Shown one piece after another: positions 1-8,903 of a stretch of DNA of 64,000 bases (the stretch's first letter is position 1; each line of letters starts with the position of its first letter). The stretch is taken from the NCBI GenBank assembly GCA_049273855.1, contig JBASRN010000095.1, positions 5,435 to 69,434 on the forward strand, in the 5' to 3' direction. Under the pieces are notes generated by a model, which was not told the origin of the DNA, did not search any database, and worked only from the letters and a program-made list of their open reading frames with translations. The position numbers were made by a program, and so were the translations under genes. The stretch comes from Onstottus_B sp049273855 (GTDB lineage Bacteria; Acidobacteriota; Blastocatellia; UBA7656).

Positions 1-2
1 CC

Positions 3-1475
3 CGCGAAGTGCTGGACGAAGATCACTACGATCTGGACGACATCAAGGAGCGGATACTCGAACACCTGGCAGTGATCAAGCTTAACCCGAAAACGAAGGC
101 GCCGATACTCTGCTTCGTCGGCCCGCCTGGGGTGGGCAAGACAAGCCTGGGCCAGTCGGTCGCGCGCTCTATGGGAAGGAAGTTCGAGCGCATGTCTCTG
201 GGAGGTATGCGCGACGAGGCCGAGCTTCGCGGGCACAGGCGTACCTATATCGGCGCGCTCCCGGGCAGAATTATCCAGTCGCTGCGGCGAGTCGGTGTGA
301 ACAATCCGGTGATGATGCTTGATGAAGTTGACAAGCTTGGGATGGACTTCAGGGGCGATCCGGCCTCCGCGTTGCTCGAGATCCTCGATCCGGCTCAGAA
401 CTTTTCGTTCCGCGATCACTATCTGGATCTGCCGTTCGATCTGTCGAGCGTGTTTTTTATCGCAACTGCCAACACGCTGACGCCGATTCCTCCCGCGCTG
501 CGGGACCGGATGGAAGTGATTCGTCTGGACGGCTACAGCGAGGAAGAGAAGCTTCACATTGCCAAGCGCTATCTGGTTCCCCGGCAGATCAAAGAAGCCG
601 GACTTGGCGAAGAGCAAGTGCAGATCACCGATCAAGCTATGGCCGCGATCATCGGCCGCTACACGCGTGAGGCGGGTGTCCGGCAGCTCGAGCGAACGAT
701 CGGCAGGCTTGCGCGCAAGGTTGCATTGAAAGTCGCGCGCGGAGAAGGCGATGTGTTCACAATAACACCGGACGATCTCGAAGCGTACCTCGGCCACGAA
801 ACTTTCTTCCACGAGATGGCGCGAAAGAACCTGCCGCCGGGCGTTGCGACCGGGCTTGCGGTAACCGAGATGGGCGGCGAAGTGCTGTTTATCGAAGCTA
901 CGCTGTTGCCGGGCGCGAAGGGACTGACGCTTACCGGACAGCTCGGCGAAGTGATGCAGGAATCAGCCAAGGCCGCACACAGTTATCTCTGGTCGCACGC
1001 TAGCGAGCTTGGCTTCGATTGCCGGGAGAAACTGGAAAAGAACGGCGTGCATGTTCACGTTCCAGCCGGCGCGACTCCAAAGGACGGACCTTCCGCGGGC
1101 GTTGCGATTGTGTCGGCGCTGGCTTCGCTGTGCACCGGCCGCACGGTTCGCAGCGACACGGCTATGACCGGCGAGATTACGCTGAGCGGTTTGGTCTTTC
1201 CGGTCGGCGGCATCAAGGGAAAAGTGCTTGCTGCGCAGCGGGCTGGGATGAAGCGGGTCGTGTTGCCCCGGAGAAACGAGCAGGACTTGAAGGACGTCCC
1301 CGAAGAGACGCGGCGAGATCTCGAGATCGTATTTGTCGAGACTGTCGCTGATCTTCTGCCGCTGACGCTGACGCCGGAAGGCGAGTCGGCTGGCGAACCT
1401 GAGAAGCCAATGAGTGAGGCTTCGCCCGTTCCAGATCAAAGCGAGGTTGGTGTTGAAGGCCGGGCGCGCGCTTAG
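3..1475 (+). CDS. lon: ATP-dependent Lon protease, 3' part (gene truncated by window edge)
   Basis: The reading frame is open to the left edge, so the N-terminal substrate-binding domain is outside the window. What remains is the AAA+ module with Walker A GPPGVGKTS, the VMMLDEVDK Walker B and the FIATANTL sensor region, then the Lon proteolytic domain. The Ser-Lys dyad is visible: Ser in PKDGPSAGVAI (codon at 1092) and Lys in PVGGIKGKVLAAQ (codon at 1215), about 41 residues apart as expected for Lon. The protein ends in a non-conserved tail of about 40 residues rich in Glu, Pro and Ser. Lon degrades misfolded and regulatory proteins in the cytoplasm. No heat-shock promoter can be judged because the start is missing. 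Confidence 0.97.
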   Translation, partial: REVLDEDHYDLDDIKERILEHLAVIKLNPKTKAPILCFVGPPGVGKTSLGQSVARSMGRKFERMSLGGMRDEAELRGHRRTYIGALPGRIIQSLRRVGVNNPVMMLDEVDKLGMDFRGDPASALLEILDPAQNFSFRDHYLDLPFDLSSVFFIATANTLTPIPPALRDRMEVIRLDGYSEEEKLHIAKRYLVPRQIKEAGLGEEQVQITDQAMAAIIGRYTREAGVRQLERTIGRLARKVALKVARGEGDVFTITPDDLEAYLGHETFFHEMARKNLPPGVATGLAVTEMGGEVLFIEATLLPGAKGLTLTGQLGEVMQESAKAAHSYLWSHASELGFDCREKLEKNGVHVHVPAGATPKDGPSAGVAIVSALASLCTGRTVRSDTAMTGEITLSGLVFPVGGIKGKVLAAQRAGMKRVVLPRRNEQDLKDVPEETRRDLEIVFVETVADLLPLTLTPEGESAGEPEKPMSEASPVPDQSEVGVEGRARA

Positions 1476-1535
1476 AGGTGCGCGTTCAGGAGGCCAGGCT
1501 TAATATGCCAGGTATAGGTTGAACCTGAACTTCGG

Positions 1536-2135
1536 TTAGCGCCAGGAGATGTTGCTCGCAGTTTCGTTTCTTGGCGTGACCGTTTTCTCTCTTATGCTCG
1601 CTTCCCACATTGCCGCGTGTTGACCGTCTGCGTCGGTGTAAACAAACTCTACCTTGATCGGCGAGCTCGACTGCGAAGGCTCCGCGCTCCATCCTTCGAT
1701 CGTGATCGGCTCGCCCTGATCACGGCGGTGGTAGACGGTTGCGTACAGGTATTGCTGGACGCTGAAGTTCTCCTTGCGCGAGTTGCTCTCCTTAACCAAC
1801 TGAATCGCCTTGTCCGCGTCTGACTGAAAACGCTCGGCGACCAGCAACCCACCCACGACTATGATTATGGCCAAAGGCACGCCGGCAAAAACGATCCTCG
1901 GCCAGTCATCAAGAAGCCGCTTGGTTACAGTTTGAGATGAGAATGGATCATCGCGCTCCAGCTCCTGCCATTCTTGATCGAAGACCGGGTTGCAACGCGG
2001 GCAGGCGTCGCCGGGTGCGTCGTTCGACACCCTGAAGCCGCAACCGGGACACGTTCGGTGATTGATGCGCCTCTCGATCATCGAGTAAGCGATCACCATG
2101 GCACAGACAAGGACTATTACTGATAGCAGGGCCAC
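1536..2135 (-). CDS. Unknown membrane protein with a zinc-ribbon
   Basis: I do not recognise a named family. The 199-residue product has an N-terminal hydrophobic helix (about 1-20), a CPGCGF...CPRC four-cysteine zinc-ribbon (about 29-48), a short charged linker, a second membrane helix (about 73-95, IVFAGVPLAIIIVVGGLLV) and a soluble C-terminal domain of about 100 residues rich in Tyr and Thr. It starts at GTG, with a strong AAAGGAGG Shine-Dalgarno three nucleotides upstream. It is convergent with lon. The two membrane segments would place the zinc-ribbon on one side and the C-terminal domain on the same side. Function unknown. Confidence 0.65.
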   Translation of the reverse strand: MALLSVIVLVCAMVIAYSMIERRINHRTCPGCGFRVSNDAPGDACPRCNPVFDQEWQELERDDPFSSQTVTKRLLDDWPRIVFAGVPLAIIIVVGGLLVAERFQSDADKAIQLVKESNSRKENFSVQQYLYATVYHRRDQGEPITIEGWSAEPSQSSSPIKVEFVYTDADGQHAAMWEASIREKTVTPRNETASNISWR

Positions 2136-2333
2136 TTGCCTCCTTTATAAACCTTCGCCGGTGGAGATTGCTGAATAACGCGGCGAGAGAGTAGCTGAAC
2201 GCTCTCAATGTTAGCTCGCAGTTTTTAACGCTCACGATGCCTTGCAAACGCCGGCCGAGCACGAATGGCGCGGAACCCTTCCGCAGTTGGTGCAGACCAC
2301 GGCCGCCTCGGGATTAAAGCACTTCATCGCGAA

Positions 2334-3467
2334 TCACGCGGGGCCGGTCTTGGCCTCGGCCATCAGTAGATTCTTATTGAGCTGCTGATCGCGCCGAACG
2401 CGCCAGATCTTGCTGTCGAGGTAGTAGTGAGTGAACGCGCCGCCCCAAATGAAAGCCATCCAGAAGCTATCCGGCCGGACGATTGTGTAATGCGGGATAT
2501 GGTACGCGGCGCCAAACAACACCGCGAACGCGATGTAGCTCCAAACGTTCTTGTTGATGACCGCCGCCGCACCGTATTTCGAAGCGTCGCCCCGCGTGTA
2601 TTTGTTTCGATTGTGAAACCAGATGATCCGGTGGTACTGGATGTTGTGATAGATGGTCAGCGTCGCGACTGCCGCAAGCGCAGCGGCTGCGGGCGGCTGG
2701 ACCGGTTCGAGACATCGGAGCACGATCCAGTGCATCGGAAGACAAGCAGCGAGCAGCAGGAGCTTTGGAACATTCAGAGGCTGTCTCGAGTAGAGTCTCC
2801 GACATTGACGACCAACGAACAGAACCAGCGATATGAAAAACGCCCAGAACACCGGCGTCTCAAACCACCAGACGGCGCCGCCTTCGGCTGAGAGTCCCAT
2901 ACCTTCGATACGTTCTTTCGCAGCTTGACTGTGAGTGAGAAACCGAATAAACGGATAGGTCATTCCCAACAACAAGAACGCGCGATCTATCAAGTTGTCG
3001 ATTTCCGCCAGATCGCTGTTCTTTTTCTTATAAAGAATCATGAAACCGTAATGCTGCTTGACCAGGTGGTAGTAGGCCCAAATAGAAGCGAACAAGAAGA
3101 ACACCGGGCCCCAGACATCGGTGCCCAGGAGATTGAATTGACCCGCGACGACCATGGCCGGGCCCAGCGCGAACAGCATAAAGCTGCCGTAGAAGAGCTT
3201 CGCATGTTTGCGTCGCTCTTCGCGGTCTGCGTAAGTTCGGGAGATTGTGCCGAAGACATGCGGCCCGTCGAAGCCAAGCGCCCAAATCCAAGTCAGGATC
3301 ATGACTGAAAGGCCCAACTTGACCAGGGTTAGATTCCCGATCAGGAACAGGTAGCTGGCGACGACACTGCCGATGAACCAAACCAGGTCGTCTTTCTGGT
3401 TTATGATCCAACCGCGAGCGATCAACTGGTTCTTCCTCTCGTCAATCGCCGCTGTCGCCGATCCCAT
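2334..3467 (-). CDS. Polytopic membrane protein with clustered histidines, function unknown
   Basis: The 377-residue product has about eight to nine hydrophobic segments and several His clusters at or near membrane boundaries: WAYYHLVKQHYGF, YHNIQYHRIIWFH, AYHIPHY and FTHYYLD. Such spaced histidines are reminiscent of membrane di-iron enzymes (desaturase, hydroxylase or Brp/Blh-like), but no diagnostic motif set could be matched. The start ATG is preceded by GGAG. It is a single transcription unit, flanked downstream by the zinc-ribbon protein and upstream by a repeat element. Confidence is high that it is a real gene and low on any function. Confidence 0.7.
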   Translation of the reverse strand: MGSATAAIDERKNQLIARGWIINQKDDLVWFIGSVVASYLFLIGNLTLVKLGLSVMILTWIWALGFDGPHVFGTISRTYADREERRKHAKLFYGSFMLFALGPAMVVAGQFNLLGTDVWGPVFFLFASIWAYYHLVKQHYGFMILYKKKNSDLAEIDNLIDRAFLLLGMTYPFIRFLTHSQAAKERIEGMGLSAEGGAVWWFETPVFWAFFISLVLFVGRQCRRLYSRQPLNVPKLLLLAACLPMHWIVLRCLEPVQPPAAAALAAVATLTIYHNIQYHRIIWFHNRNKYTRGDASKYGAAAVINKNVWSYIAFAVLFGAAYHIPHYTIVRPDSFWMAFIWGGAFTHYYLDSKIWRVRRDQQLNKNLLMAEAKTGPA

Positions 3468-3554
3468 GATTACTCTCCACGAGTCGAGTTGGTTGTTGAG
3501 AGTTGCTTACGGAGCGCTAGTCTATCACAAGCCCCGCCCGCGACGGCAAACCGG

Positions 3555-3668
3555 GTAGTGGTGCAATAGCAGGTTGAGAAGAGTCTCGCCACTAAGTCAC
3601 CAACGACACGAAGCCCCACAAAGCTTTCTTTGGGGCTTGTAGCGTCGCTGGTGTTAAGGTGCGACGAC
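3555..3668. repeat. Partial copy of the ~150-bp palindromic element (GTAGTGG family)
   Basis: The left end GTAGTGGTGCAAT...TTGAGAAGAGTCTCGCCAC matches the ends of the elements at 49122-49270 and 62773-62923. The centre is a hairpin, AAGCCCC..AAAG-CTTT-CTTTGGGGCTT. The right arm is diverged and the right terminus is missing. The element occupies the middle of the 452-bp gene-free stretch 3468-3919. The rest of that stretch holds only a doubtful 86-codon ORF and no other feature I can support. Confidence 0.75.
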
Positions 3669-3919
3669 TGCATAACCTATCACGTGCTTCAGTGCGTCAA
3701 GCAGGGCGTCTCGCGCCAGGAGTTTCTGGATACCTTCAACGTCGCGTTGGTAGTGGGCGGCTCAATCACATCCCCCACCTGCGCACGGCATTTGAACGGA
3801 TGGATGAAGTGTTGGCAGGGACGAATGCGTGACCTTGTTGGGTCACAGCCTCTACCTACCGGCTCATTCAATTCGATGCCGCTTATTTAAGTTGCTTGAA
3901 CCCTTCGCTCGCGGCTGGG

Positions 3920-4495
3920 TCAGGCTATCTCCTCAGGCGTCACAATGCGGCGATAAATCCCTGAGTCTACCCTGAAACGGCGAAAGCCGTGTTTCTCGAC
4001 GGCGCGCAGGCCGGCGCTTGTCACCGGCCTGACATACAAAGACCGTATGCGTTGAGTGGCTCTAGCGATTTGTCTTATGTCCTGGTACAGAAGATGAATC
4101 AAATAGGCCTGTGCGTGCCGGTTCGCTCCATACACCATCGACACATAAATCGCCGCTGCATCTGTCGAGTCTGCGCAGATCTGTTGCGTGTCAATCTCGC
4201 GACTCTTGATGATGCGTCCAGCCTCGATCGACTCTTCGCATTCGCGGTTGATCGGATAAAGGATATAGAAGCCCGCCAGGTCTCCCTCCGTTGGGAGTTT
4301 CCTTCTTATGAGCTTGATGATCTGGCTGTTGGCGGCATGACGCTCGAGTAACACTTCTTCAGTGACGTGAGAGATTCTCTCGAGGATGCCGCCATCGAAC
4401 CCGCAGATCTCTCTTACCGCTTGACGGTCAGAATGCTGGGCGACAAATCGATCTGCGAAGTATCGCAGCATTCGGGTCGATATCGTTCTTCCCAA
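3920..4495 (-). CDS. Hypothetical protein, possible GNAT-like acyltransferase fold
   Basis: The 191-residue protein has a pattern consistent with an N-acyltransferase-like fold: an alternating segment LAGFYILYPINRECEESIEAG, a middle strand AAAIYVSMVYGANRHAQAYLI followed by a long helix, and a C-terminal strand GLRAVEKHGFRRFRVD resembling the last part of GNAT domains. The acetyl-CoA loop (Q/RxxGxG/A) is not clear, so the assignment is tentative. The longest frame starts at TTG (4495); an ATG at 4471 is an equally possible start, giving 183 residues. It lies downstream of a DinB gene on the same strand. Confidence 0.5.
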   Translation of the reverse strand: MGRTISTRMLRYFADRFVAQHSDRQAVREICGFDGGILERISHVTEEVLLERHAANSQIIKLIRRKLPTEGDLAGFYILYPINRECEESIEAGRIIKSREIDTQQICADSTDAAAIYVSMVYGANRHAQAYLIHLLYQDIRQIARATQRIRSLYVRPVTSAGLRAVEKHGFRRFRVDSGIYRRIVTPEEIA

Positions 4496-4550
4496 AGCTT
4501 CACTACCTCGACTTATGGGGATCGCTTATCAGGACCGAGAGCGGCCCCGA

Positions 4551-5060
4551 TCAGAACGAGCCCTCGTCGGCAGACGGGCCGTAGATAGACGGTACCGGAA
4601 TGTCGTTAAGCCGCAGATAGACGCCAAGCTGCGCGCGGTGATGGATACTGTGGTTCATCACGAAGCTCCGCAGAACGGCGATCTTGGGCAACGTTAGCAC
4701 GGTCTGCCCGCCGGACAGCAACGTCCAGGGCCGAAAGAGCTGCTCGTCGCTGGCGCCCGCGATGGCGGCTCGGGCGGCGGCGACGTTGCCGTCGAACATG
4801 TCGAGCAGATCCTTGGCCGTCTTCGCCTCCCGACCCTTTAGCGGCGGCTCGCCCACCGGAGCTATGTCGATCGAATCCTGATTTACTGTCATGACCGACC
4901 AGATCGGCAGAGTCGCAATGTGGCTTGCGAGGTGTACCATCGAGGAGGATTTCTCATGCGGCTTCCAGTTAAACTTGTCTTCGGGCACCCGTTCGAGGGT
5001 TTTTCGTGTGTTAGCCATTTCGATATCGAACTCGGGCAACAGTGTGTCACTCAACGCCAT
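4551..5060 (-). CDS. DinB family protein
   Basis: The 169-residue, four-helix-bundle protein shows the DinB/YfiT hallmarks: an N-terminal helix leading to WKPHEKSSSMVHLASHIA, with the first metal-binding His region, and a C-terminal MNHSIHHRAQLGVYLR segment, which is the usual NHxxHHRGQL motif with Ala replacing Gly. DinB proteins bind a divalent metal through three His and are often thiol- or bacillithiol-dependent transferases, but substrates are rarely known. The start ATG follows GGAGGAAC. A second, unrelated DinB gene lies at 53754-54305. Confidence 0.85.
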   Translation of the reverse strand: MALSDTLLPEFDIEMANTRKTLERVPEDKFNWKPHEKSSSMVHLASHIATLPIWSVMTVNQDSIDIAPVGEPPLKGREAKTAKDLLDMFDGNVAAARAAIAGASDEQLFRPWTLLSGGQTVLTLPKIAVLRSFVMNHSIHHRAQLGVYLRLNDIPVPSIYGPSADEGSF

Positions 5061-5125
5061 AATGTTCCTCCAAAGGAATTGGCTAGTAGTTAGTCACGAT
5101 TATCTTGATGAACTCGGCGTGCAAC

Positions 5126-5157
5126 CTGTACGGGCGTCCCTCCTTGGGCGCCCCTCC
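5126..5157. repeat. Half copy of the TTGTACGGGCGG palindromic repeat
   Basis: The sequence starting CTGTACGGGCG and running into TTGGGCGCCCCTCC is one arm of the repeat family seen complete at 35240-35330, 41312-41440 and 56372-56474. No matching inverted arm follows, so this is a solo or decayed copy. It lies in the 448-bp gene-free stretch between the DinB gene and the RRM gene. Confidence 0.6.
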
Positions 5158-5338
5158 TTCGTCCTCCGTAGAGCTTCATCATCTTCACAGTGACTGAGGA
5201 CTCGGTTTCAACAGACACGCGCGTCAATCAGACAAAGAGATTAGTCAAGAACTATGGTTGTGTCCATTCGGGATAGTGATCTGCTGCCTCAAACCGGTCA
5301 ACGCGAGTCAGACGTCCCACCCTGGAGAGGGCCTTCGT

Positions 5339-5367
5339 TTGACAGCACTGTCGCTGACTGTTAGGCT
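5339..5367 (+). promoter_or_regulatory. Candidate sigma-70 promoter for the RRM gene
   Basis: TTGACA (5339-5344), 17 bp, then TAGGCT (5362-5367). Transcription from here would give a leader of about 135 nt before the RRM start codon. The leader contains a small hairpin (TTCTGGAATCATCCAGA). Apart from the half repeat at 5126, nothing else is seen in the gap 5061-5508. Pattern match only. Confidence 0.35.
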
Positions 5368-5508
5368 TTAATGTGAATAGAGATCAGCTCACTCTCTTCT
5401 CAGCATTTCTGGAATCATCCAGACCAACTGACCACCACAGCTCACCTTCCAAGGAGTCAGCGCGTTAACCCGTGGTCTGGAGCTTCTAGAAGAAATAAAG
5501 GAAATCGT

Positions 5509-5760
5509 ATGTCAGCCAAATTGTTTGTTGGAAATCTCTCGTCGGACACCACCAGTGATGAACTCCGCACGCTATTCAGCGGCGCGGGCGAGGTCGAATC
5601 TTGCCAGTTGATAACGGATCGTGACAGCGGAGCCTCAAAGGGATTCGCCTTCATCGAGATGAACTCGAAGGACACCGCGAACGCAGCGAAAACCCAGTTT
5701 AACGGCCAGGATCTGCACGGCCGTGCGCTAAAGGTGGATGACGCCAAGCCCCGGAACTAG
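5509..5760 (+). CDS. Small RRM-type RNA-binding protein
   Basis: The 83-residue protein is a single RNA recognition motif. RNP2 is KLFVGNLS (residues 3-10) and RNP1 is SKGFAFIEM (about 44-52), both with the aromatic residues that stack on RNA. The C-terminal strand is GRALKVDDAKPR. Such single-RRM proteins occur in cyanobacteria and several other bacterial phyla and are often cold-induced; they bind single-stranded RNA in the cytoplasm. An AAGGAAA ribosome-binding site lies 5 nt before ATG. The long candidate leader upstream would be compatible with post-transcriptional regulation. A CarD-family gene follows on the same strand 123 bp downstream. Confidence 0.92.
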   Translation: MSAKLFVGNLSSDTTSDELRTLFSGAGEVESCQLITDRDSGASKGFAFIEMNSKDTANAAKTQFNGQDLHGRALKVDDAKPRN

Positions 5761-5883
5761 GAATCGGAACATGGCGTGGACGGCGGCCAAAAGAAGAGTC
5801 TTGTTTGAAGTCATGATCAGCCGGATATGAGTCGCAAGCGAATCTGACTTGGCCGCCATTCAATATTCAACCGTGGAGACGTT

Positions 5884-6375
5884 ATGCTTGCAGTTGGAAA
5901 CAAGGTCAATTATCCGTGTCATGGTCCGTGCCTGATCAGCTCAATCACGGAAAGAACCATTGGTGACCGACCGATGACGTTCTACCAGTTACTCGTTCTC
6001 AATGATGGCGGCCTGAAGTTGTTGATTCCAGTGGAAAAGCTCCGGTCAGTTGGGATCCGGCCGCTGCTAAGCAAGGCCGACATTCCGAAACTGCTGAATC
6101 AGCTAAAGCTGCCATCCAAGCCGGCCGTCGATCGCAAACAACGCGTCCGTGACAACTTAAAACTGCTCGCCTCCGGGTCGGCATTTGACCTGGCCGAGAT
6201 CGTTGAGTCTCTGAACGAGTTGCTTGAAACGAGCGCGTTATCGTTCGGCGAGCGCAGCACCCTTGACCGGGCGAAACGGCTACTCATCTGTGAGATATCG
6301 GAAGTGATGGAACAGACGAAGGAAGAGGCGGAGGAGCAGGTAGACCGAGCCCTTGTCGCGCGAAGAAAGAACTAG
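5884..6375 (+). CDS. CarD/CdnL-family transcription regulator
   Basis: The 163-residue protein begins with the CarD/TRCF RNA-polymerase-interaction domain: VGNKVNYPCHGPCLISSITERTI, a TFYQLLVLNDGGLKLLIPVEK strand pair, then a helical C-terminal domain (about 70-155) expected to contact promoter DNA. Family members bind the beta subunit of RNA polymerase and stabilise open complexes. The usual VYPxHG is here NYPCHG. The start ATG is preceded by GGAG. It is the second gene after the RRM gene on the plus strand. Confidence 0.88.
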   Translation: MLAVGNKVNYPCHGPCLISSITERTIGDRPMTFYQLLVLNDGGLKLLIPVEKLRSVGIRPLLSKADIPKLLNQLKLPSKPAVDRKQRVRDNLKLLASGSAFDLAEIVESLNELLETSALSFGERSTLDRAKRLLICEISEVMEQTKEEAEEQVDRALVARRKN

Positions 6376-6510
6376 AACCGTCGGCGCTTTCTTGACTTGA
6401 CTCGGCCTGGCGCTCGTCTTGCAGATCGAAGCTGATTCCACGCAGAGCTCACAACCCACACACCCACTTTGAATGCCCCAGGCATCTGAGTGCTCCCGCG
6501 GTCATCTCGC

Positions 6511-6539
6511 TTGACCCGCTTGTCGTCAAAACATAGAAT
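6511..6539 (+). promoter_or_regulatory. Candidate sigma-70 promoter for the S9 peptidase gene
   Basis: TTGACC (6511-6516), a 17-bp spacer and TAGAAT (6534-6539) form a near-consensus promoter about 80 bp upstream of the peptidase start codon. This is the only feature seen in the 251-bp gap after the CarD gene. Confidence 0.5.
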
Positions 6540-6626
6540 GCCTCACCAAGAAGCAGTTCTTGATTCATCAATACGAGCTTCGCAACCAGTGGGCTGATCA
6601 TTAATCACTTCCGGCAGGAGTCTGAA

Positions 6627-8636
6627 ATGCGAAACCGAACTCTTTTGACGGCACTTGCGCTTGTCGCCGCATTGTCGGCAAGCGCGTGGGCGAACGGCAA
6701 GGGCAAGCTGACGCTCGATCTCTATATGGATTGGGAATACGTCGCGGCGCCACAGATCTCGTCCGACGGGTCTCAAATTGTCTACACGCGGCGATGGACC
6801 GATAAAATCAACGACAAATTCGAGAGCGACGTCTGGATCATTAACTCCGACGGCAGCAAGAACCGCTTTCTGGTGAAAGGCTCCTCGCCGCTGTGGTCGC
6901 CAGACGGCAAGCGCATCGCCTACATCGCTCCCGGCCAGCCGACAGGCCCTCAGATTTGGGTCAAATGGATGGACTCGGGCGAAGAGACCCAGTTGACGCG
7001 GCTCGAACGCGCGCCCACCAACATTGACTGGTCCCCGGACGGTAAGCGAATCGCCTTTAACATGAGCGTTGCGTCGAAGCCTGACTTCACGGTCAAGCTT
7101 CCCGCACGTCCTAACGGCGCCAAGTGGATCGAGCCGCCTCGAGTGATTGATCGCCTGGATTATCGCGCCGACGGACAGGGCTACCGCTCGGATGGCTACA
7201 CTCACATCTTCGTGATCGGAGGCGATTCCGGAGGCACACCGCGCCAATTGACCGAAGGCGACTACAACCACGGCTCGCCCGAATGGACTCCCGACTCGCA
7301 GACGATCATCTTCAGCGCTATTCGCAAACCCGACGCGGAGTACCAGCGCGGAGACTCCGAGGTGTACTCGCTGTCGGTCAAAGACGGTACGATCCGCCAG
7401 CTCACCGACCGCAAGGGCGCCGACCAGGGCCCGGTGATTTCGCCGGACGGCCGCTACATCGCCTATACCGGGTCAGATCGCAGCGACAACACCTACACAG
7501 TGTCAAAGCTTTACTTGATGGACATCGACGGCGGCAACAAGATGACGTTGACTGATGGCTTCGATCGCTCGCCGGCTCGTCCGGTCTGGGCTGCGGATGG
7601 AAGCGGTGTGTACTTTACGACCGAAGACAAAGGCACCGACAATCTCTACTTCGAACCGGCGAAAGGCGGCGCGCCGCGTCAGGTCACCCAGGGGAATCAT
7701 CAGCTCCAGGTTTCATCGATGGCCCGGAACGGCATCGCGGCGGGCGTTCTCACTGGTCCAAGCGAACCCGGCGATGTCGTAGTCTTCAATCTCAAAAAAC
7801 CGATTATCAAGAAAGTGACCGATGTGAACGGCGACTTGCTCGAAGCCCGCCGGCTCGGCGAAGTGGAAGAGATATGGTACGACTCGGTTGGCGGCAAAAA
7901 GATCCAAGGCTGGATAGTGAAGCCGCCCGACTTCGATGCGTCGAAGAAATATCCGCTCATGCTTTACATCCACGGAGGTCCGCACACGATGTACGGAGTC
8001 GGGTTCAACTTCGAGTTTCAGAACCACGCGGCCGAAGGTTACATCGTGCTGTATACGAACCCGCGCGGCTCGACCGGATACGGCGAGGAGTTCGGCAATG
8101 CGATCAACAACAACTATCCGGGTCAGGACTACGACGACCTGATCAACGGCGTTGATGCGGTGATCAAGAAGGGCTTCATCGATGATCGCAATCTGTTTGT
8201 AACCGGCGGAAGCGGGGGCGGCGTGCTAACCGCATGGATAGTCGGGCACACTAATCGGTTTGCGGCGGCGGTGTCGATGAAGCCGGTCATCAACTGGTAC
8301 AGCTTCGTGGGCACGACCGACGGTTCGTCGTGGTACTACAACTTCAAGAAGCTGCCGTGGGAGGACCCTTCTGAACACATTCGGCGCTCGCCGATAACAT
8401 ACGTCGGGAATGTAACCACACCGACGATGCTGATAACCGGCGAGCTGGACCTGCGGACGCCGATGGAGGAGACGGAGCAGTATTACCGCGCATTAAAGCT
8501 TCGCAAGATCGACACGCTGATGGTGCGGCTGCCGGATGAGTATCACGGCTTCAACGCGGTTCCCCGCCATCCGTCCAACAGGCTTCAGCAGATACTCCAT
8601 CTTCGCGGGTGGTTCGAGAAGTACAAGAAGAAGTGA
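6627..8636 (+). CDS. Secreted S9-family prolyl oligopeptidase-like peptidase
   Basis: The 669-residue protein has a signal peptide (about 1-22, ending ASAWA). A beta-propeller follows, built of repeated WSPDGKRIA/ISPDGRYIA (TolB/DPP4-like WD40) units over about 30-400, and then an alpha/beta-hydrolase catalytic domain. The triad is visible: Ser529 in TGGSGGG, Asp608 in GELDLRTP and His640 in DEYHGF. These match the acylaminoacyl/dipeptidyl-peptidase branch of family S9, which trims peptides in the periplasm or outside the cell. The propeller restricts access to short peptides. Its own promoter is proposed at 6511. Confidence 0.93.
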   Translation: MRNRTLLTALALVAALSASAWANGKGKLTLDLYMDWEYVAAPQISSDGSQIVYTRRWTDKINDKFESDVWIINSDGSKNRFLVKGSSPLWSPDGKRIAYIAPGQPTGPQIWVKWMDSGEETQLTRLERAPTNIDWSPDGKRIAFNMSVASKPDFTVKLPARPNGAKWIEPPRVIDRLDYRADGQGYRSDGYTHIFVIGGDSGGTPRQLTEGDYNHGSPEWTPDSQTIIFSAIRKPDAEYQRGDSEVYSLSVKDGTIRQLTDRKGADQGPVISPDGRYIAYTGSDRSDNTYTVSKLYLMDIDGGNKMTLTDGFDRSPARPVWAADGSGVYFTTEDKGTDNLYFEPAKGGAPRQVTQGNHQLQVSSMARNGIAAGVLTGPSEPGDVVVFNLKKPIIKKVTDVNGDLLEARRLGEVEEIWYDSVGGKKIQGWIVKPPDFDASKKYPLMLYIHGGPHTMYGVGFNFEFQNHAAEGYIVLYTNPRGSTGYGEEFGNAINNNYPGQDYDDLINGVDAVIKKGFIDDRNLFVTGGSGGGVLTAWIVGHTNRFAAAVSMKPVINWYSFVGTTDGSSWYYNFKKLPWEDPSEHIRRSPITYVGNVTTPTMLITGELDLRTPMEETEQYYRALKLRKIDTLMVRLPDEYHGFNAVPRHPSNRLQQILHLRGWFEKYKKK

Positions 8637-8864
8637 AGAAGCCCACTGTCTTGAACACGAAAGAGGCCGGAACAGGACAGGACGAGCAGCGGTGAGGGCG
8701 AATAGTGCTTCCTCTGTTTCGCCGGGAGCTTAACAAGTTGCGTTGCACCGAGCGCGTGCGAATGGTGCTGGCAGCCCTTGGACACTCATTGAGTTCGGTA
8801 AGAAGAATCAAATGGCAGCATTTACGGCAACGCCGCTGCCACTCTGACCGTGAAGCGAGTCTAG

Positions 8865-8902
<38 letters not shown>

Positions 8903-8903
8903 C

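Noticed and set aside
3630..3890. 86-codon ORF after the repeat at 3555
   Set aside because: Starts inside the repeat, has no Shine-Dalgarno or recognisable domain.
6543..7271. 242-codon minus-strand ORF at the S9 peptidase start
   Set aside because: Antisense to the propeller domain and covers the candidate promoter; no domain seen.
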